Below are positions 1-6,925 of a stretch of 17,233 nucleotides of DNA, one piece after another. The notes below the pieces were generated by a model. It saw only the letters and a list, made by a program, of their open reading frames with translations. It ran no database searches and was not told where the DNA came from. This DNA comes from an uncultured Eudoraea sp. (lineage in GTDB: Bacteria; Bacteroidota; Bacteroidia; Flavobacteriales; Flavobacteriaceae). The stretch is taken from assembly GCA_905479615.1 (NCBI GenBank), contig CAJQNH010000048.1, forward strand, positions 1 through 17,233, written 5' to 3'. The translations under genes were made by a program, and so were the position numbers. How positions within the stretch are numbered: the stretch's first letter is position 1; every line of letters starts with the position of its first letter.

Positions 1-447
1 TACAGAACTTGGATTAAAAGCGATCAGAGCACTGGTCAAAGATGATAAAACACCCATTGGATGTGCCGATTTTGGAAATCCATCAAGGATTTTTTTCATT
101 TCCTCATCTACATGTGACTCTGCTTTAATATCCTTATCAAACTTTATGAGTTGCTCCTCGTTTGGTAATTCTCCAAAAATTAATAAGAATGCAACTTCAA
201 GGAAGTCTGCTTTCTCTGCCAATTCTTCAATGGCATATCCACGGTACCTCAGAATACCTTTTTCTCCATCCAAAAATGTAACCGCACTTTCACATGAACC
301 GGTATTCTTATAACCTGGATCCAAGGTGATAATGCCACTAGACGAACGTAACGTTTTAATATCTATGGCAAATTCATTTTCAGTGCCTTCAACAACAGGA
401 AATTCATACTTTTCCCCATTAACTTGCAATGTAGCTTTTTCTGACAT
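1..447 (-). CDS. gltA: Citrate synthase, N-terminal part (cut by window edge)
   Basis: Citrate synthase condenses acetyl-CoA and oxaloacetate at the entry to the TCA cycle. I translated 149 codons from an ATG at 447-445. The protein opens MSEKATLQVNGEKYEF, and the first 40 or so residues look like the small beta-rich N-terminal domain of bacterial type II (hexameric, NADH-sensitive in some species) citrate synthases. The family stretches LDPGYKNTGSCES, LRYRGYAIEEL and FPKSAHPMGVLSS follow. The catalytic His and Asp lie beyond the left edge and cannot be checked. No stop is seen. It lies downstream of eno in the same orientation but behind the eno terminator, so it probably has its own promoter. 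I saw no good -7 TAnnTTTG match in front of it. Confidence 0.95.
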   Translation of the reverse strand, partial: MSEKATLQVNGEKYEFPVVEGTENEFAIDIKTLRSSSGIITLDPGYKNTGSCESAVTFLDGEKGILRYRGYAIEELAEKADFLEVAFLLIFGELPNEEQLIKFDKDIKAESHVDEEMKKILDGFPKSAHPMGVLSSLTSALIAFNPSSV

Positions 448-745
448 GTGATTGATTTTGATTAATAGAACGGCACTGTAAATTTAAGAAAAAGGAAGGA
501 CGTTAACAATTACTGAGGTGAATAAGAAGTGTAAAAATTAAAGAAAATTGTTGTTCCAAAAAACAGCTACTGTAAAGTTCTAAAAACCATTTTAGTTTAA
601 ATTCGCTTAGTAGTACCACACAGAATATTTCTTATTCAAATAGTCCTCTAATTCGAAATATGGTGTCTAATTACATTAATGCATTCATTTCAAAAAAAAA
701 AGCCCTTCTTAGTAAGAAAGGCTTTTATAATTTTGAGAAATATCA
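448..745. other. eno-gltA intergenic spacer
   Basis: This 298-base AT-rich gap separates eno from gltA. Apart from the eno terminator near 692-726, I see no gene on either strand. It should carry the gltA promoter, but no site matching TAnnTTTG with an upstream TTG was found on the minus strand. The small inverted repeat ACAG-CTA-CTGT at 563-573 has only four base pairs and is not called. Confidence 0.5.
692..726 (-). terminator. Intrinsic terminator downstream of eno
   Basis: Read on the minus strand, the arms 726-714 and 710-698 form a hairpin of about 13 pairs with one G-U wobble and a 3-base loop; in practice the loop probably opens by a pair or two. The run of ten A residues on the plus strand at 692-701 gives a U-tract in the RNA. 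It begins 20 bases after the eno stop codon, which is where a rho-independent terminator is expected. Confidence 0.88.
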
Positions 746-2035
746 TTATCCTACTTTAAATGCTTTTTCCTGCGGATAATAGGCCACATCACCTAGTTCT
801 TCTTCTATACGGAGCAATTGGTTATATTTAGCCATACGATCACTTCTGGAAGCGGAACCAGTTTTTATTTGGCCGGTATTAAGTGCTACGGCTAAATCTG
901 CAATAGTATTATCTTCAGTTTCCCCTGATCTGTGAGACATTACGGAAGTATATCCCGCATTTTTAGCCATATTCACAGCGGCAATAGTTTCTGTAAGCGT
1001 GCCAATCTGGTTTACTTTTATGAGTATGGAATTGGCAATCCCGTTCTTAATTCCTCTTGATAATCTTTCTACATTGGTAACATATAAATCGTCTCCAACT
1101 AACTGAACGCTATCGCCAATCATATCTGTTAATGTCTTCCAGCCATCCCAGTCGTTTTCATCCATCCCGTCTTCAATAGAAATAATAGGGTATTTTTTAC
1201 TAAGATCTGCTAAATACGCTGCCTGTTCTTCAGAAGTACGCACCGCACCCGAATCCCCTTCAAATTTGGTATAATCATACTTACCATTCTCATAGAATTC
1301 TGCAGCAGCACAATCAAGTGCAATCATAACCTCATCACCAAAAGAATATCCGGCATTTTTAACAGCTAGTCCAATAGTCTCTATGGCATCTTCTGTACCA
1401 TCCAGCGTAGGTGCAAACCCTCCTTCATCACCAACCGCTGTGCTCAAGCCTCTACTATGCAATACTTTTTTAAGATTATGAAATATTTCAGTCCCCATTT
1501 GCATAGCATGTGAAAAGCTTTTTGCTTTGATTGGCATAATCATAAATTCCTGGAATGCTATAGGTGCATCCGAATGCGAGCCACCATTAATTATATTCAT
1601 CATAGGCACCGGTAAGGTATTAGCACTAACGCCACCTACATATCTGTACAAGGACATTCCCAGCTCATTGGCCGCCGCTTTCGCAACTGCTAAAGACACT
1701 CCTAAGATTGCATTGGCTCCCAATTTAGATTTATTTGGAGTACCATCCAGTTCTATCATTGTCTGGTCTATTAGGTTTTGATCAAAAACCAACATCCCAA
1801 CTATTTTTTTAGCTATAATATTATTTACATTTTCCACGGCTTTAGTAACACCCTTACCCATAAAGGCTTTCCCTCCGTCACGCAATTCAACAGCTTCATG
1901 TTCACCGGTAGAAGCTCCGGATGGAACTGCTGCACGCCCTAAAACGCCATTTTCGGTTATAACATCTACTTCTACGGTCGGATTTCCTCTTGAATCCAGA
2001 ATCTGTCTTGCATGCACATCAATTATGGTACTCAT
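746..2035 (-). CDS. eno: Enolase (phosphopyruvate hydratase)
   Basis: Enolase interconverts 2-phosphoglycerate and phosphoenolpyruvate in glycolysis and gluconeogenesis, in the cytoplasm. The protein has 429 residues, the normal length. By comparison with E. coli, the catalytic pair is Glu204 (GDEGGFAP) and Lys340 (ILIKVNQIGT). The Mg ligands are Asp241, Glu288 (SIEDG) and Asp315 (VGDDLYVTN), with His368 (SHRSGE) and Lys391 (IKTGSASR) also present. I chose the ATG at 2035, giving MSTIIDVHARQILDSRGNPT, the usual enolase N-terminus. A longer in-frame reading from a TTG at 2068 is open, but that TTG lies inside the predicted -7 promoter element, so it cannot be the start. A promoter upstream and a terminator downstream suggest a monocistronic unit between carA and gltA. 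Confidence 0.98.
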   Translation of the reverse strand: MSTIIDVHARQILDSRGNPTVEVDVITENGVLGRAAVPSGASTGEHEAVELRDGGKAFMGKGVTKAVENVNNIIAKKIVGMLVFDQNLIDQTMIELDGTPNKSKLGANAILGVSLAVAKAAANELGMSLYRYVGGVSANTLPVPMMNIINGGSHSDAPIAFQEFMIMPIKAKSFSHAMQMGTEIFHNLKKVLHSRGLSTAVGDEGGFAPTLDGTEDAIETIGLAVKNAGYSFGDEVMIALDCAAAEFYENGKYDYTKFEGDSGAVRTSEEQAAYLADLSKKYPIISIEDGMDENDWDGWKTLTDMIGDSVQLVGDDLYVTNVERLSRGIKNGIANSILIKVNQIGTLTETIAAVNMAKNAGYTSVMSHRSGETEDNTIADLAVALNTGQIKTGSASRSDRMAKYNQLLRIEEELGDVAYYPQEKAFKVG

Positions 2036-2065
2036 ATTGTTAAATTTTAAGGTTGAATTATTTGG

Positions 2066-2093
2066 CAAAGATACAAAAGGCGGATGGACACAA
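2066..2093 (-). promoter_or_regulatory. Predicted eno promoter (Bacteroidota -33/-7 type)
   Basis: The minus strand reads TTG at 2093-2091, a 17-base spacer, then TATCTTTG at 2073-2066. This matches the TTG ... TAnnTTTG consensus reported for the primary sigma factor of Bacteroidota (Bacteroides and Flavobacterium). Transcription would start just after the element, giving a leader of roughly 25 bases before the enolase ATG at 2035. Confidence 0.72.
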
Positions 2094-2134
2094 CGCTATA
2101 TTGAGGCCCATAAAGATCGGAATATAACAATTCC

Positions 2135-3262
2135 TTAAACCAATGCATCTTTATTAACAGCAGAAGCTATCATTTCAAAAAATTGATCAAAAAGATAATC
2201 TGCATCATGAGGTCCCGGGCTGGCTTCAGGGTGATATTGAACTGAAAAAACATTTTTATTTTGTAACCTTATACCGGCCACAGTTTTGTCATTTAGATGC
2301 ACATGAGTAATTTCAATTTCGGGATTAGACTCTGTTTCTTCCCTGCTTATGGCAAACCCATGATTTTGAGAGGTAATTTCACCTTTACCAGTCAAAAGGT
2401 TCAATACCGGATGGTTTATCCCTCTGTGCCCATTATGCATTTTGTACGTAGATATACCATTAGCCAATGCAATTACCTGGTGACCCAGGCAAATTCCAAA
2501 CAAAGGTTTATCATTCGCCATAATCTTACGAGCTACCTCTACCGCCTCATGCAATGGTTCCGGGTCTCCGGGCCCGTTGGAAATAAAAAAACCATCAGGT
2601 TGCCATCCGCTCATTTCCTCATAGGTGGCATTGTAGGGAAAGACTTTTATATAAGCATCTCTTTTAGCCAGATTACGTAAAATATTATTTTTAATTCCAA
2701 TGTCCAGGGCAGCTATTTTGTATTTAGCATTCTCGTTTCCAAAAAAATATGGTTCTGTGGTTGAAACCTTGGAAGCAAGTTCCAATCCTTCCATATTAGG
2801 CACTTTTTTTAAGGATTCCCTTAAGCTGTCTATGTCTTCTACTTCCGTAGAGATTACGGCATTCATGGCACCCTGATCCCGAATATGGCTTACCAGGGCT
2901 CTGGTGTCTACATCAGAAATAGCAAATAGATTGTTTATGTCCAAAAATTCTTCCAGACTATGATCTGCAATGGGTCTTGAATACTCATAGCTGAAATTCT
3001 TACATATCAATCCTGCAATTTTAACAGAACCGGATTCTACCTCATCCATATTGGTTCCATAATTACCTATGTGTGCATTTGTAGTAACCATGAGTTGCCC
3101 GAAATAAGAAGGATCTGTAAATATTTCCTGATAACCAGTCATTCCGGTATTAAAACAAACTTCCCCATATGCAGTACCTTCCTTGTTGCCTACTGCCTTA
3201 CCAAAGAAAATAGTTCCGTCTTCTAATAATAATAGTGCTTTCTTTTTGGATTGATACTTCAT
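2135..3262 (-). CDS. carA: Carbamoyl-phosphate synthase small (glutaminase) subunit
   Basis: CarA hydrolyses glutamine and passes ammonia to CarB, which makes carbamoyl phosphate for arginine and pyrimidine synthesis. The protein has 375 residues. Residues 1-170 are the CPSase small-chain N-terminal domain (LLLEDGTIFFGKAVG, FNTGMTGYQEIFTDPSY). From about residue 182 it is a class I glutamine amidotransferase, with SNGPGDP at 228-234, the nucleophile Cys258 in FGICLGHQ, and His344/Glu346 in QYHPEASPGPHD, so the catalytic triad is complete. It starts at an ATG right behind the rplQ terminator. carB is not in the window. The partial element TTTATTTG (3294-3287) has one mismatch to the -7 consensus but no -33 partner, so the promoter is unsettled and leaky read-through from the ribosomal operon is possible. 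Confidence 0.98.
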   Translation of the reverse strand: MKYQSKKKALLLLEDGTIFFGKAVGNKEGTAYGEVCFNTGMTGYQEIFTDPSYFGQLMVTTNAHIGNYGTNMDEVESGSVKIAGLICKNFSYEYSRPIADHSLEEFLDINNLFAISDVDTRALVSHIRDQGAMNAVISTEVEDIDSLRESLKKVPNMEGLELASKVSTTEPYFFGNENAKYKIAALDIGIKNNILRNLAKRDAYIKVFPYNATYEEMSGWQPDGFFISNGPGDPEPLHEAVEVARKIMANDKPLFGICLGHQVIALANGISTYKMHNGHRGINHPVLNLLTGKGEITSQNHGFAISREETESNPEIEITHVHLNDKTVAGIRLQNKNVFSVQYHPEASPGPHDADYLFDQFFEMIASAVNKDALV

Positions 3263-3297
3263 AATGTTAAATAAGATTACGTTTCACAAATAAACAT

Positions 3298-3329
3298 AAA
3301 AAAAGGATAGACTTTTAGGTCTATCCTTT
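3298..3329 (-). terminator. Intrinsic terminator of the S10-spc-alpha operon (after rplQ)
   Basis: The minus-strand arms 3329-3319 and 3312-3302 form a perfect 11-pair stem (AAAGGATAGAC with GTCTATCCTTT) with a 6-base loop. A run of seven A residues on the plus strand at 3298-3304 becomes the U-tract, partly shared with the stem foot. It lies 28 bases past the rplQ stop and ends only 36 bases before the carA ATG, so it separates the ribosomal genes from carA. Confidence 0.93.
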
Positions 3330-3357
3330 ATTAAATATTAAAGATTTTATAAACAAT

Positions 3358-4026
3358 TTATGCTTTAGAATCATTTTTTTCTTCTTCGGAATCTTCAGTC
3401 TCAGTTGCTTCAGGTTCTGACGCTTCTTCTTTAGTTGCCTCTGGTTTTTTAACCTCCTCAATTTCTTGAGTCGCTTCCTCGGTTTTTACAGCCTCTGTCT
3501 CCTTAATCTCTTCTGTCACCACTTCCACAGCCTCTTCAACTACAGCAGTTTCCGTAGCTTTTTCAACTACTGCCTCATCTGCTTTTTTCCCTCTTCTACT
3601 TCTTCTTGTGGTTTTCTTTTTAGCAGTTTTACCAGCATTGTAAACTTCATTGTAGTCTACAAGTTCTATCATTGCCATATCGGCGTTATCACCAAGCCTA
3701 TTGCCCAATTTAATAATTCGGGTATAACCACCTGGTCGCTCACCAACCTTGTCGGAAACACTTCCAAATAATTCTGTAACCGCATACTTATCCCTTAGGT
3801 TCTTAAATGCGATACGTCTGTTATGTGTTCCTTTTTCAGTAGTCTGATTGTTCTCAGCTTTTGATTTAGTTATTAATGGCTCTATAAACTGCTTTAAGGC
3901 TTTAGCCTTTGCCACAGTTGTATTAATTCTTTTATGTTCAATCAACGAACAAGCCATGTTAGCCAACATAGCTTTTCTATGAGCTGACTTTCTTCCTAAA
4001 TGATTGACTTTTTTACCGTGTCTCAT
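3358..4026 (-). CDS. rplQ: 50S ribosomal protein L17 (bL17) with long acidic C-terminal tail
   Basis: L17 is a late-position 50S protein near the exit tunnel rim. Residues 1 to about 128 are the family core: MRHGKKVNHLGRKSAHRKAM, KALKQFIEPLITKSK, RPGGYTRIIKLGNRLGDNADM, with the YNEVYN end. The protein then runs on to 222 residues, against 127 in E. coli. The extension is a short basic patch (KKKTTRRSRRGKK, about 136-148) followed by a highly acidic, low-complexity stretch at 149-222 holding 25 Glu and 3 Asp, with almost no bulky hydrophobics beyond Val and Ile. The extension is in frame and ends at the expected terminator, so it is not a frameshift. It is the last gene of the alpha group, 56 bases after rpoA, an unusually wide gap here. 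Confidence 0.98.
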   Translation of the reverse strand: MRHGKKVNHLGRKSAHRKAMLANMACSLIEHKRINTTVAKAKALKQFIEPLITKSKAENNQTTEKGTHNRRIAFKNLRDKYAVTELFGSVSDKVGERPGGYTRIIKLGNRLGDNADMAMIELVDYNEVYNAGKTAKKKTTRRSRRGKKADEAVVEKATETAVVEEAVEVVTEEIKETEAVKTEEATQEIEEVKKPEATKEEASEPEATETEDSEEEKNDSKA

Positions 4027-4049
4027 CGTTACTTATATAAATGCTTTCT

Positions 4050-4069
4050 AAAAACAGGAATAGTCCTGT
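4050..4069 (-). promoter_or_regulatory. Small hairpin with short U-run between rpoA and rplQ
   Basis: On the minus strand, ACAGGA (4069-4064) and TCCTGT (4059-4054) form a perfect 6-pair stem with the loop CTAT, followed by four T residues. It sits in the 56-base rpoA-rplQ gap. It could be a weak attenuator or an mRNA processing and stability hairpin that lowers rplQ relative to rpoA. The short stem and short U-run argue against full termination, because rplQ has no evident promoter of its own. Confidence 0.4.
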
Positions 4070-4082
4070 CTTTATTGATAAA

Positions 4083-5075
4083 TTAATCCTTATCTAATTT
4101 GTACTTTGAAAGGTCCATCCCAAAATTAAGGCCTTTGTTTATAACCAGTTCTTCTAATTCTGTTAATGATTTCTTACCAAAGTTCCTGAATTTCATCAAA
4201 TCGTTTTTATTGAACGAAACCAAATCTCCTAATGTATCTACTTCTGCAGCTTTTAAACAATTTAATGCTCTAACAGAAAGATCCATATCAACAAGTTTAG
4301 TCTTTAAAAGCTGACGCATATGCAGAGATTCTTCATCGTAGGTCTCTGTTTGTGCTATTTCATCAGCTTCAAGGGTAATACGTTCATCAGAAAACAACAT
4401 GAAGTGGTGTATTAGTACTTTAGCTGCTTCTGTCAATGCCTCTTTCGGATGAATAGAACCATCAGTAACTATCTCAAATACCAATTTCTCATAATCTGTT
4501 TTTTGCTCAACACGAAAGTTTTCAATGCTGTATTTTACATTTTTTACCGGTGTAAAAATTGAATCAACAGCTATACTTCCCAAAGGTGCATTAGATTTTT
4601 TATTTTCTTCTGCCGGTACATAACCGCGACCTTTTTCAATAATGATCTCCATATTTATGCTCACCTTAGGATCCATGTTGCAAATAACAAGGTCCGGGTT
4701 TAACACCTGATAACCAGAGATAAATTTCTGAAAATCTCCAGCAGTAAGCTGATCTTTACCACTTACAGATATGGAAACAGTTTCCTCATTAACATCTTCA
4801 ATTTGTCTTTTAAATCGAACTTGTTTGAGGTTAAGGATGATTTCGGTAACATCTTCCACAACACCTTCAATAACCGAAAATTCATGCTCTACTTTATCGA
4901 TTCTTACGGATGTAATTGCAAATCCTTCCAAAGAAGAAAGCAATACCCTTCGCAAGGCGTTCCCAACAGTCAAACCATAACCAGGTTCCAAAGGGCGAAA
5001 TTCAAATTTGCCTTCGAAATCTGAGGAATCTATCATTATAACTTTATCGGGCTTCTGAAAATTTAATAATGCCAT
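4083..5075 (-). CDS. rpoA: DNA-directed RNA polymerase alpha subunit
   Basis: The alpha dimer nucleates RNA polymerase assembly, and its C-terminal domain contacts activators and upstream promoter DNA. The protein has 330 residues. The N-terminal domain spans about 10-235, including the dimerisation and beta/beta-prime contact segment FRPLEPGYGLTVGNALRRVL (26-45) and LNPDLVICNMDP (125-136). An acidic linker follows at about 236-255. The C-terminal domain is at about 256-325, with VRALNCLKAAEV (268-279) and the helix-hairpin-helix FGKKSLTELEE (299-309); Arg269 aligns with the DNA-contacting Arg265 of E. coli. It lies 18 bases after rpsD, in the usual alpha-group position, so polymerase and ribosome synthesis are linked. 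Confidence 0.99.
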   Translation of the reverse strand: MALLNFQKPDKVIMIDSSDFEGKFEFRPLEPGYGLTVGNALRRVLLSSLEGFAITSVRIDKVEHEFSVIEGVVEDVTEIILNLKQVRFKRQIEDVNEETVSISVSGKDQLTAGDFQKFISGYQVLNPDLVICNMDPKVSINMEIIIEKGRGYVPAEENKKSNAPLGSIAVDSIFTPVKNVKYSIENFRVEQKTDYEKLVFEIVTDGSIHPKEALTEAAKVLIHHFMLFSDERITLEADEIAQTETYDEESLHMRQLLKTKLVDMDLSVRALNCLKAAEVDTLGDLVSFNKNDLMKFRNFGKKSLTELEELVINKGLNFGMDLSKYKLDKD

Positions 5076-5093
5076 AGTCGGAATTGTGTTGTT

Positions 5094-5699
5094 TTATTTA
5101 GAGTATAACTCCACGATTAATTGTTCTTTAATATTCTCTGGAATCTGAATTCTTTCTGGAATGGAAACAAAATTTCCTTCCATTTTATCATTATTCCATG
5201 TCATCCATTCATACACACTGCTGTTTGCACTAAGTGCATCTTGCACGGCCTGAAGAGATTTTGATTTTTCCCTCACCCCTACTACATCACCGGCTTTCAA
5301 GGAATAAGAAGGAATATTTACCAATTCGCCATTTACAGTAATGTGCCTGTGCGAAACGAGCTGTCTTGCACCTCTTCTGGAATTTGCAATTCCCATCCTG
5401 TAAACCACATTATCAAGACGTGCTTCACATAATTGAAGAAGTACTTCACCAGTTACACCTTTACTCCTGTTTGCTTTAGCAAAGAGGTTTCTGAATTGTT
5501 TCTCCAATATGCCATAGGTATATTTTGCTTTCTGCTTTTCCATCAACTGGATAGCATACTCAGATTTTTTACCACGACGTCTGTTGTTACCGTGTTGTCC
5601 CGGAGGGTAGTTTTTTTTCTCGAAAGCTTTGTCGTCTCCGAAAATTGCTTCGCCGAATTTACGTGCGATTTTTGATTTAGGTCCTGTATATCTTGCCAT
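5094..5699 (-). CDS. rpsD: 30S ribosomal protein S4 (uS4)
   Basis: S4 is a primary 16S rRNA binder that starts assembly of the 5' domain of the 30S subunit; in E. coli it also represses the alpha operon. The protein has 201 residues. The N-terminal region MARYTGPKSKIARKFGE carries no Cys cluster, so this is the zinc-free form. The S4 RNA-binding domain at about 91-155 includes LCEARLDNVVYRMGIANSRRGARQLVSHRHITVNG. The C-terminus IPENIKEQLIVELYSK is typical. A 100-base non-coding gap precedes it, the widest inside the ribosomal cluster, which would give room for an mRNA control element specific to rpsD and rpoA. Confidence 0.99.
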   Translation of the reverse strand: MARYTGPKSKIARKFGEAIFGDDKAFEKKNYPPGQHGNNRRRGKKSEYAIQLMEKQKAKYTYGILEKQFRNLFAKANRSKGVTGEVLLQLCEARLDNVVYRMGIANSRRGARQLVSHRHITVNGELVNIPSYSLKAGDVVGVREKSKSLQAVQDALSANSSVYEWMTWNNDKMEGNFVSIPERIQIPENIKEQLIVELYSK

Positions 5700-5799
5700 C
5701 TTCTTTAAATTTGGAAATGTGATTATGAATTAAGGCTTATCCTTCGATAATCGTAATTGCACTTCCTGTGAATTAACCTTTTATATTTATGTAACTTAA
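5700..5799 (-). promoter_or_regulatory. rpsK-rpsD spacer, possible rpsD leader
   Basis: This 100-base AT-rich spacer lies in an operon whose other gaps are mostly under 25 bases. On the minus strand it can form a 5-pair stem TTATC-GAAG-GATAA (5750-5737), or alternatively pair GATTAT (5752-5747) with ATAATC (5726-5721); the two overlap. No TAnnTTTG promoter element was seen. S4 autoregulation through this stretch is an inference from position only. Confidence 0.3.
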
Positions 5800-6192
5800 T
5801 TAAACTCTTCTTCTTTTGGGTGGTCGACAACCGTTGTGTGGTAATGGTGTTACATCAACAATCTCAGTAACTTCAATACCAGCATTATGAATTGAACGAA
5901 TTGCAGATTCTCTTCCGTTACCTGGTCCTTTTACATAAACTTTCACCTTTCTCAACCCCGCTTCATGAGCTACTTTGCAACATTCTTCAGCTGCTACCTG
6001 AGCAGCGTAAGGAGTATTCTTTTTAGAACCTCTAAATCCCATCTTACCAGCAGAAGACCATGAAATAACATCGCCCTTTTTGTTGGTCAAAGAAATTATT
6101 ATATTATTAAAGGAAGCCGTTACATGCGCTTCACCAGTCGATTCAACGATTACCTTGCGCTTTTTAGCTCCTTTGGTACCTGTCTTTGCCAT
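5800..6192 (-). CDS. rpsK: 30S ribosomal protein S11 (uS11)
   Basis: S11 sits on the 30S platform and helps shape the site where mRNA and E-site tRNA pass. At 130 residues it is almost the same length as in E. coli. The N-terminus is basic (MAKTGTKGAKKRKVIVES), followed by the core AHVTASFNNIIISLTNKKGD and SSAGKMGFRGSKKNTPYAAQ, then GPGNGRESAIRS (89-100) and the closing PLPHNGCRPPKRRRV. Asn120-Gly121 corresponds to the Asn-Gly pair that becomes isoaspartate in E. coli S11, so that modification is possible here. It follows rpsM after 10 bases and is co-transcribed with it. Confidence 0.99.
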   Translation of the reverse strand: MAKTGTKGAKKRKVIVESTGEAHVTASFNNIIISLTNKKGDVISWSSAGKMGFRGSKKNTPYAAQVAAEECCKVAHEAGLRKVKVYVKGPGNGRESAIRSIHNAGIEVTEIVDVTPLPHNGCRPPKRRRV

Positions 6193-6202
6193 ATTATGCT
6201 AA

Positions 6203-6577
6203 TTATTTAGTTGCTTTTTTCTTATTCGCAACCGTTTTTCTTTTTCCTTTTCTGGTCCTGGAATTATTCTTGGTCCTTTGTCCTCTAAGTGGAAGTCCAG
6301 ATCTGTGGCGGATTCCTCTATAGCAGCCAATATCCATCAGACGCTTAATATTCAACTGATTTTCCGAACGAAGTTCCCCTTCAATTTTATAAGAGGAAAC
6401 AGCATCACGAATGCGACCAATTTCATCATCGTTCCAGTCCGATACTTTGCTATCCTGATTTACCTGGGCTTTCTCTAATAACTCTTGTGCCCTGCTTTTA
6501 CCGATACCAAAAATATAGGTAAGTGCTATGACGCCTCTTTTTTGTTTTGGTATATCTACACCTGCAATTCTTGCCAT
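6203..6577 (-). CDS. rpsM: 30S ribosomal protein S13 (uS13)
   Basis: S13 lies on the 30S head, contacts the P-site tRNA and bridges to the 50S subunit through L5. The protein has 124 residues. MARIAGVDIPKQKRGVIALT opens it, FGIGKSRAQELL is the helix-two-turn-helix part at about 23-34, and GCYRGIRHRSGLPLRGQRT is at 84-102. The tail at 103-124 is very basic, as expected for tRNA and rRNA contact. Its ATG is only 2 bases after the rpmJ stop. That leaves no room for the pseudoknot that S4 binds just upstream of rpsM in E. coli. Confidence 0.99.
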   Translation of the reverse strand: MARIAGVDIPKQKRGVIALTYIFGIGKSRAQELLEKAQVNQDSKVSDWNDDEIGRIRDAVSSYKIEGELRSENQLNIKRLMDIGCYRGIRHRSGLPLRGQRTKNNSRTRKGKRKTVANKKKATK

Positions 6578-6579
6578 AA

Positions 6580-6696
6580 TTACCCTTGTCTTTGTTTGAA
6601 TCTAGGATTCTTTTTATTGATTACGTACAATGTACCTTTTCTGCGAACTATTTTGCAGTCGGCACTTCTTTTCTTTATGGATGCTCTAACTTTCAT
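6580..6696 (-). CDS. rpmJ: 50S ribosomal protein L36 (bL36), zinc-free form
   Basis: Direct translation of the minus strand from the ATG at 6696 gives a 38-residue protein opening MKVRASIKKRSADCKIVRRK and closing NKKNPRFKQRQG. This is the smallest 50S protein, which bridges 23S rRNA helices near the L11/L7-L12 side. The zinc-binding form carries C11, C14, C27 and a His near 33. Here only Cys14 remains, with Ser11 in place of the first Cys, so no zinc ribbon can form. It sits between infA (10 bases upstream) and rpsM (2 bases downstream), the standard place. Confidence 0.98.
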   Translation of the reverse strand: MKVRASIKKRSADCKIVRRKGTLYVINKKNPRFKQRQG

Positions 6697-6706
6697 TTCG
6701 TCTTTG

Positions 6707-6922
6707 TTAGTATCTATATGTAATTCTCGCCTTTGTTAAATCGTATGGACTCATTTCCAGTTTTACCTTATCTCCAGGTAATAATTTTATATAATGCATA
6801 CGCATCTTCCCGGAAATATGAGCAGTAACAACATGTCCATTTTCCAGTTCCACACGAAACATTGCATTGGACAAAGCCTCTATTATGCTACCGTCTTGTT
6901 CTATGGGTGCTTGTTTGGCCAT
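6707..6922 (-). CDS. infA: Translation initiation factor IF-1
   Basis: IF-1 occupies the A site of the 30S subunit during initiation and supports IF-2 and IF-3. The 71-residue protein is a single OB fold. Its family motifs are QDGSIIEALSNAMFRVELENG (about 9-29, here cited by ends), HISGKMRMHYIKLLPGDKVK and MSPYDLTKARITYRY at the C-terminus. It begins 3 bases after the secY stop and 10 bases before rpmJ. No map or adk gene lies between secY and infA, unlike in many Firmicutes. Confidence 0.99.
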   Translation of the reverse strand: MAKQAPIEQDGSIIEALSNAMFRVELENGHVVTAHISGKMRMHYIKLLPGDKVKLEMSPYDLTKARITYRY

Positions 6923-6925
6923 AAC

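Noticed and set aside
563..573. Inverted repeat ACAG-CTA-CTGT followed by T run on the minus strand, upstream of gltA
   Set aside because: Only four base pairs; too weak for a terminator or operator and expected by chance in AT-rich DNA.
2036..2068. Eleven-codon N-terminal extension of enolase from a TTG
   Set aside because: The TTG is part of the predicted -7 promoter element and enolases begin at the MSTIID-type Met.
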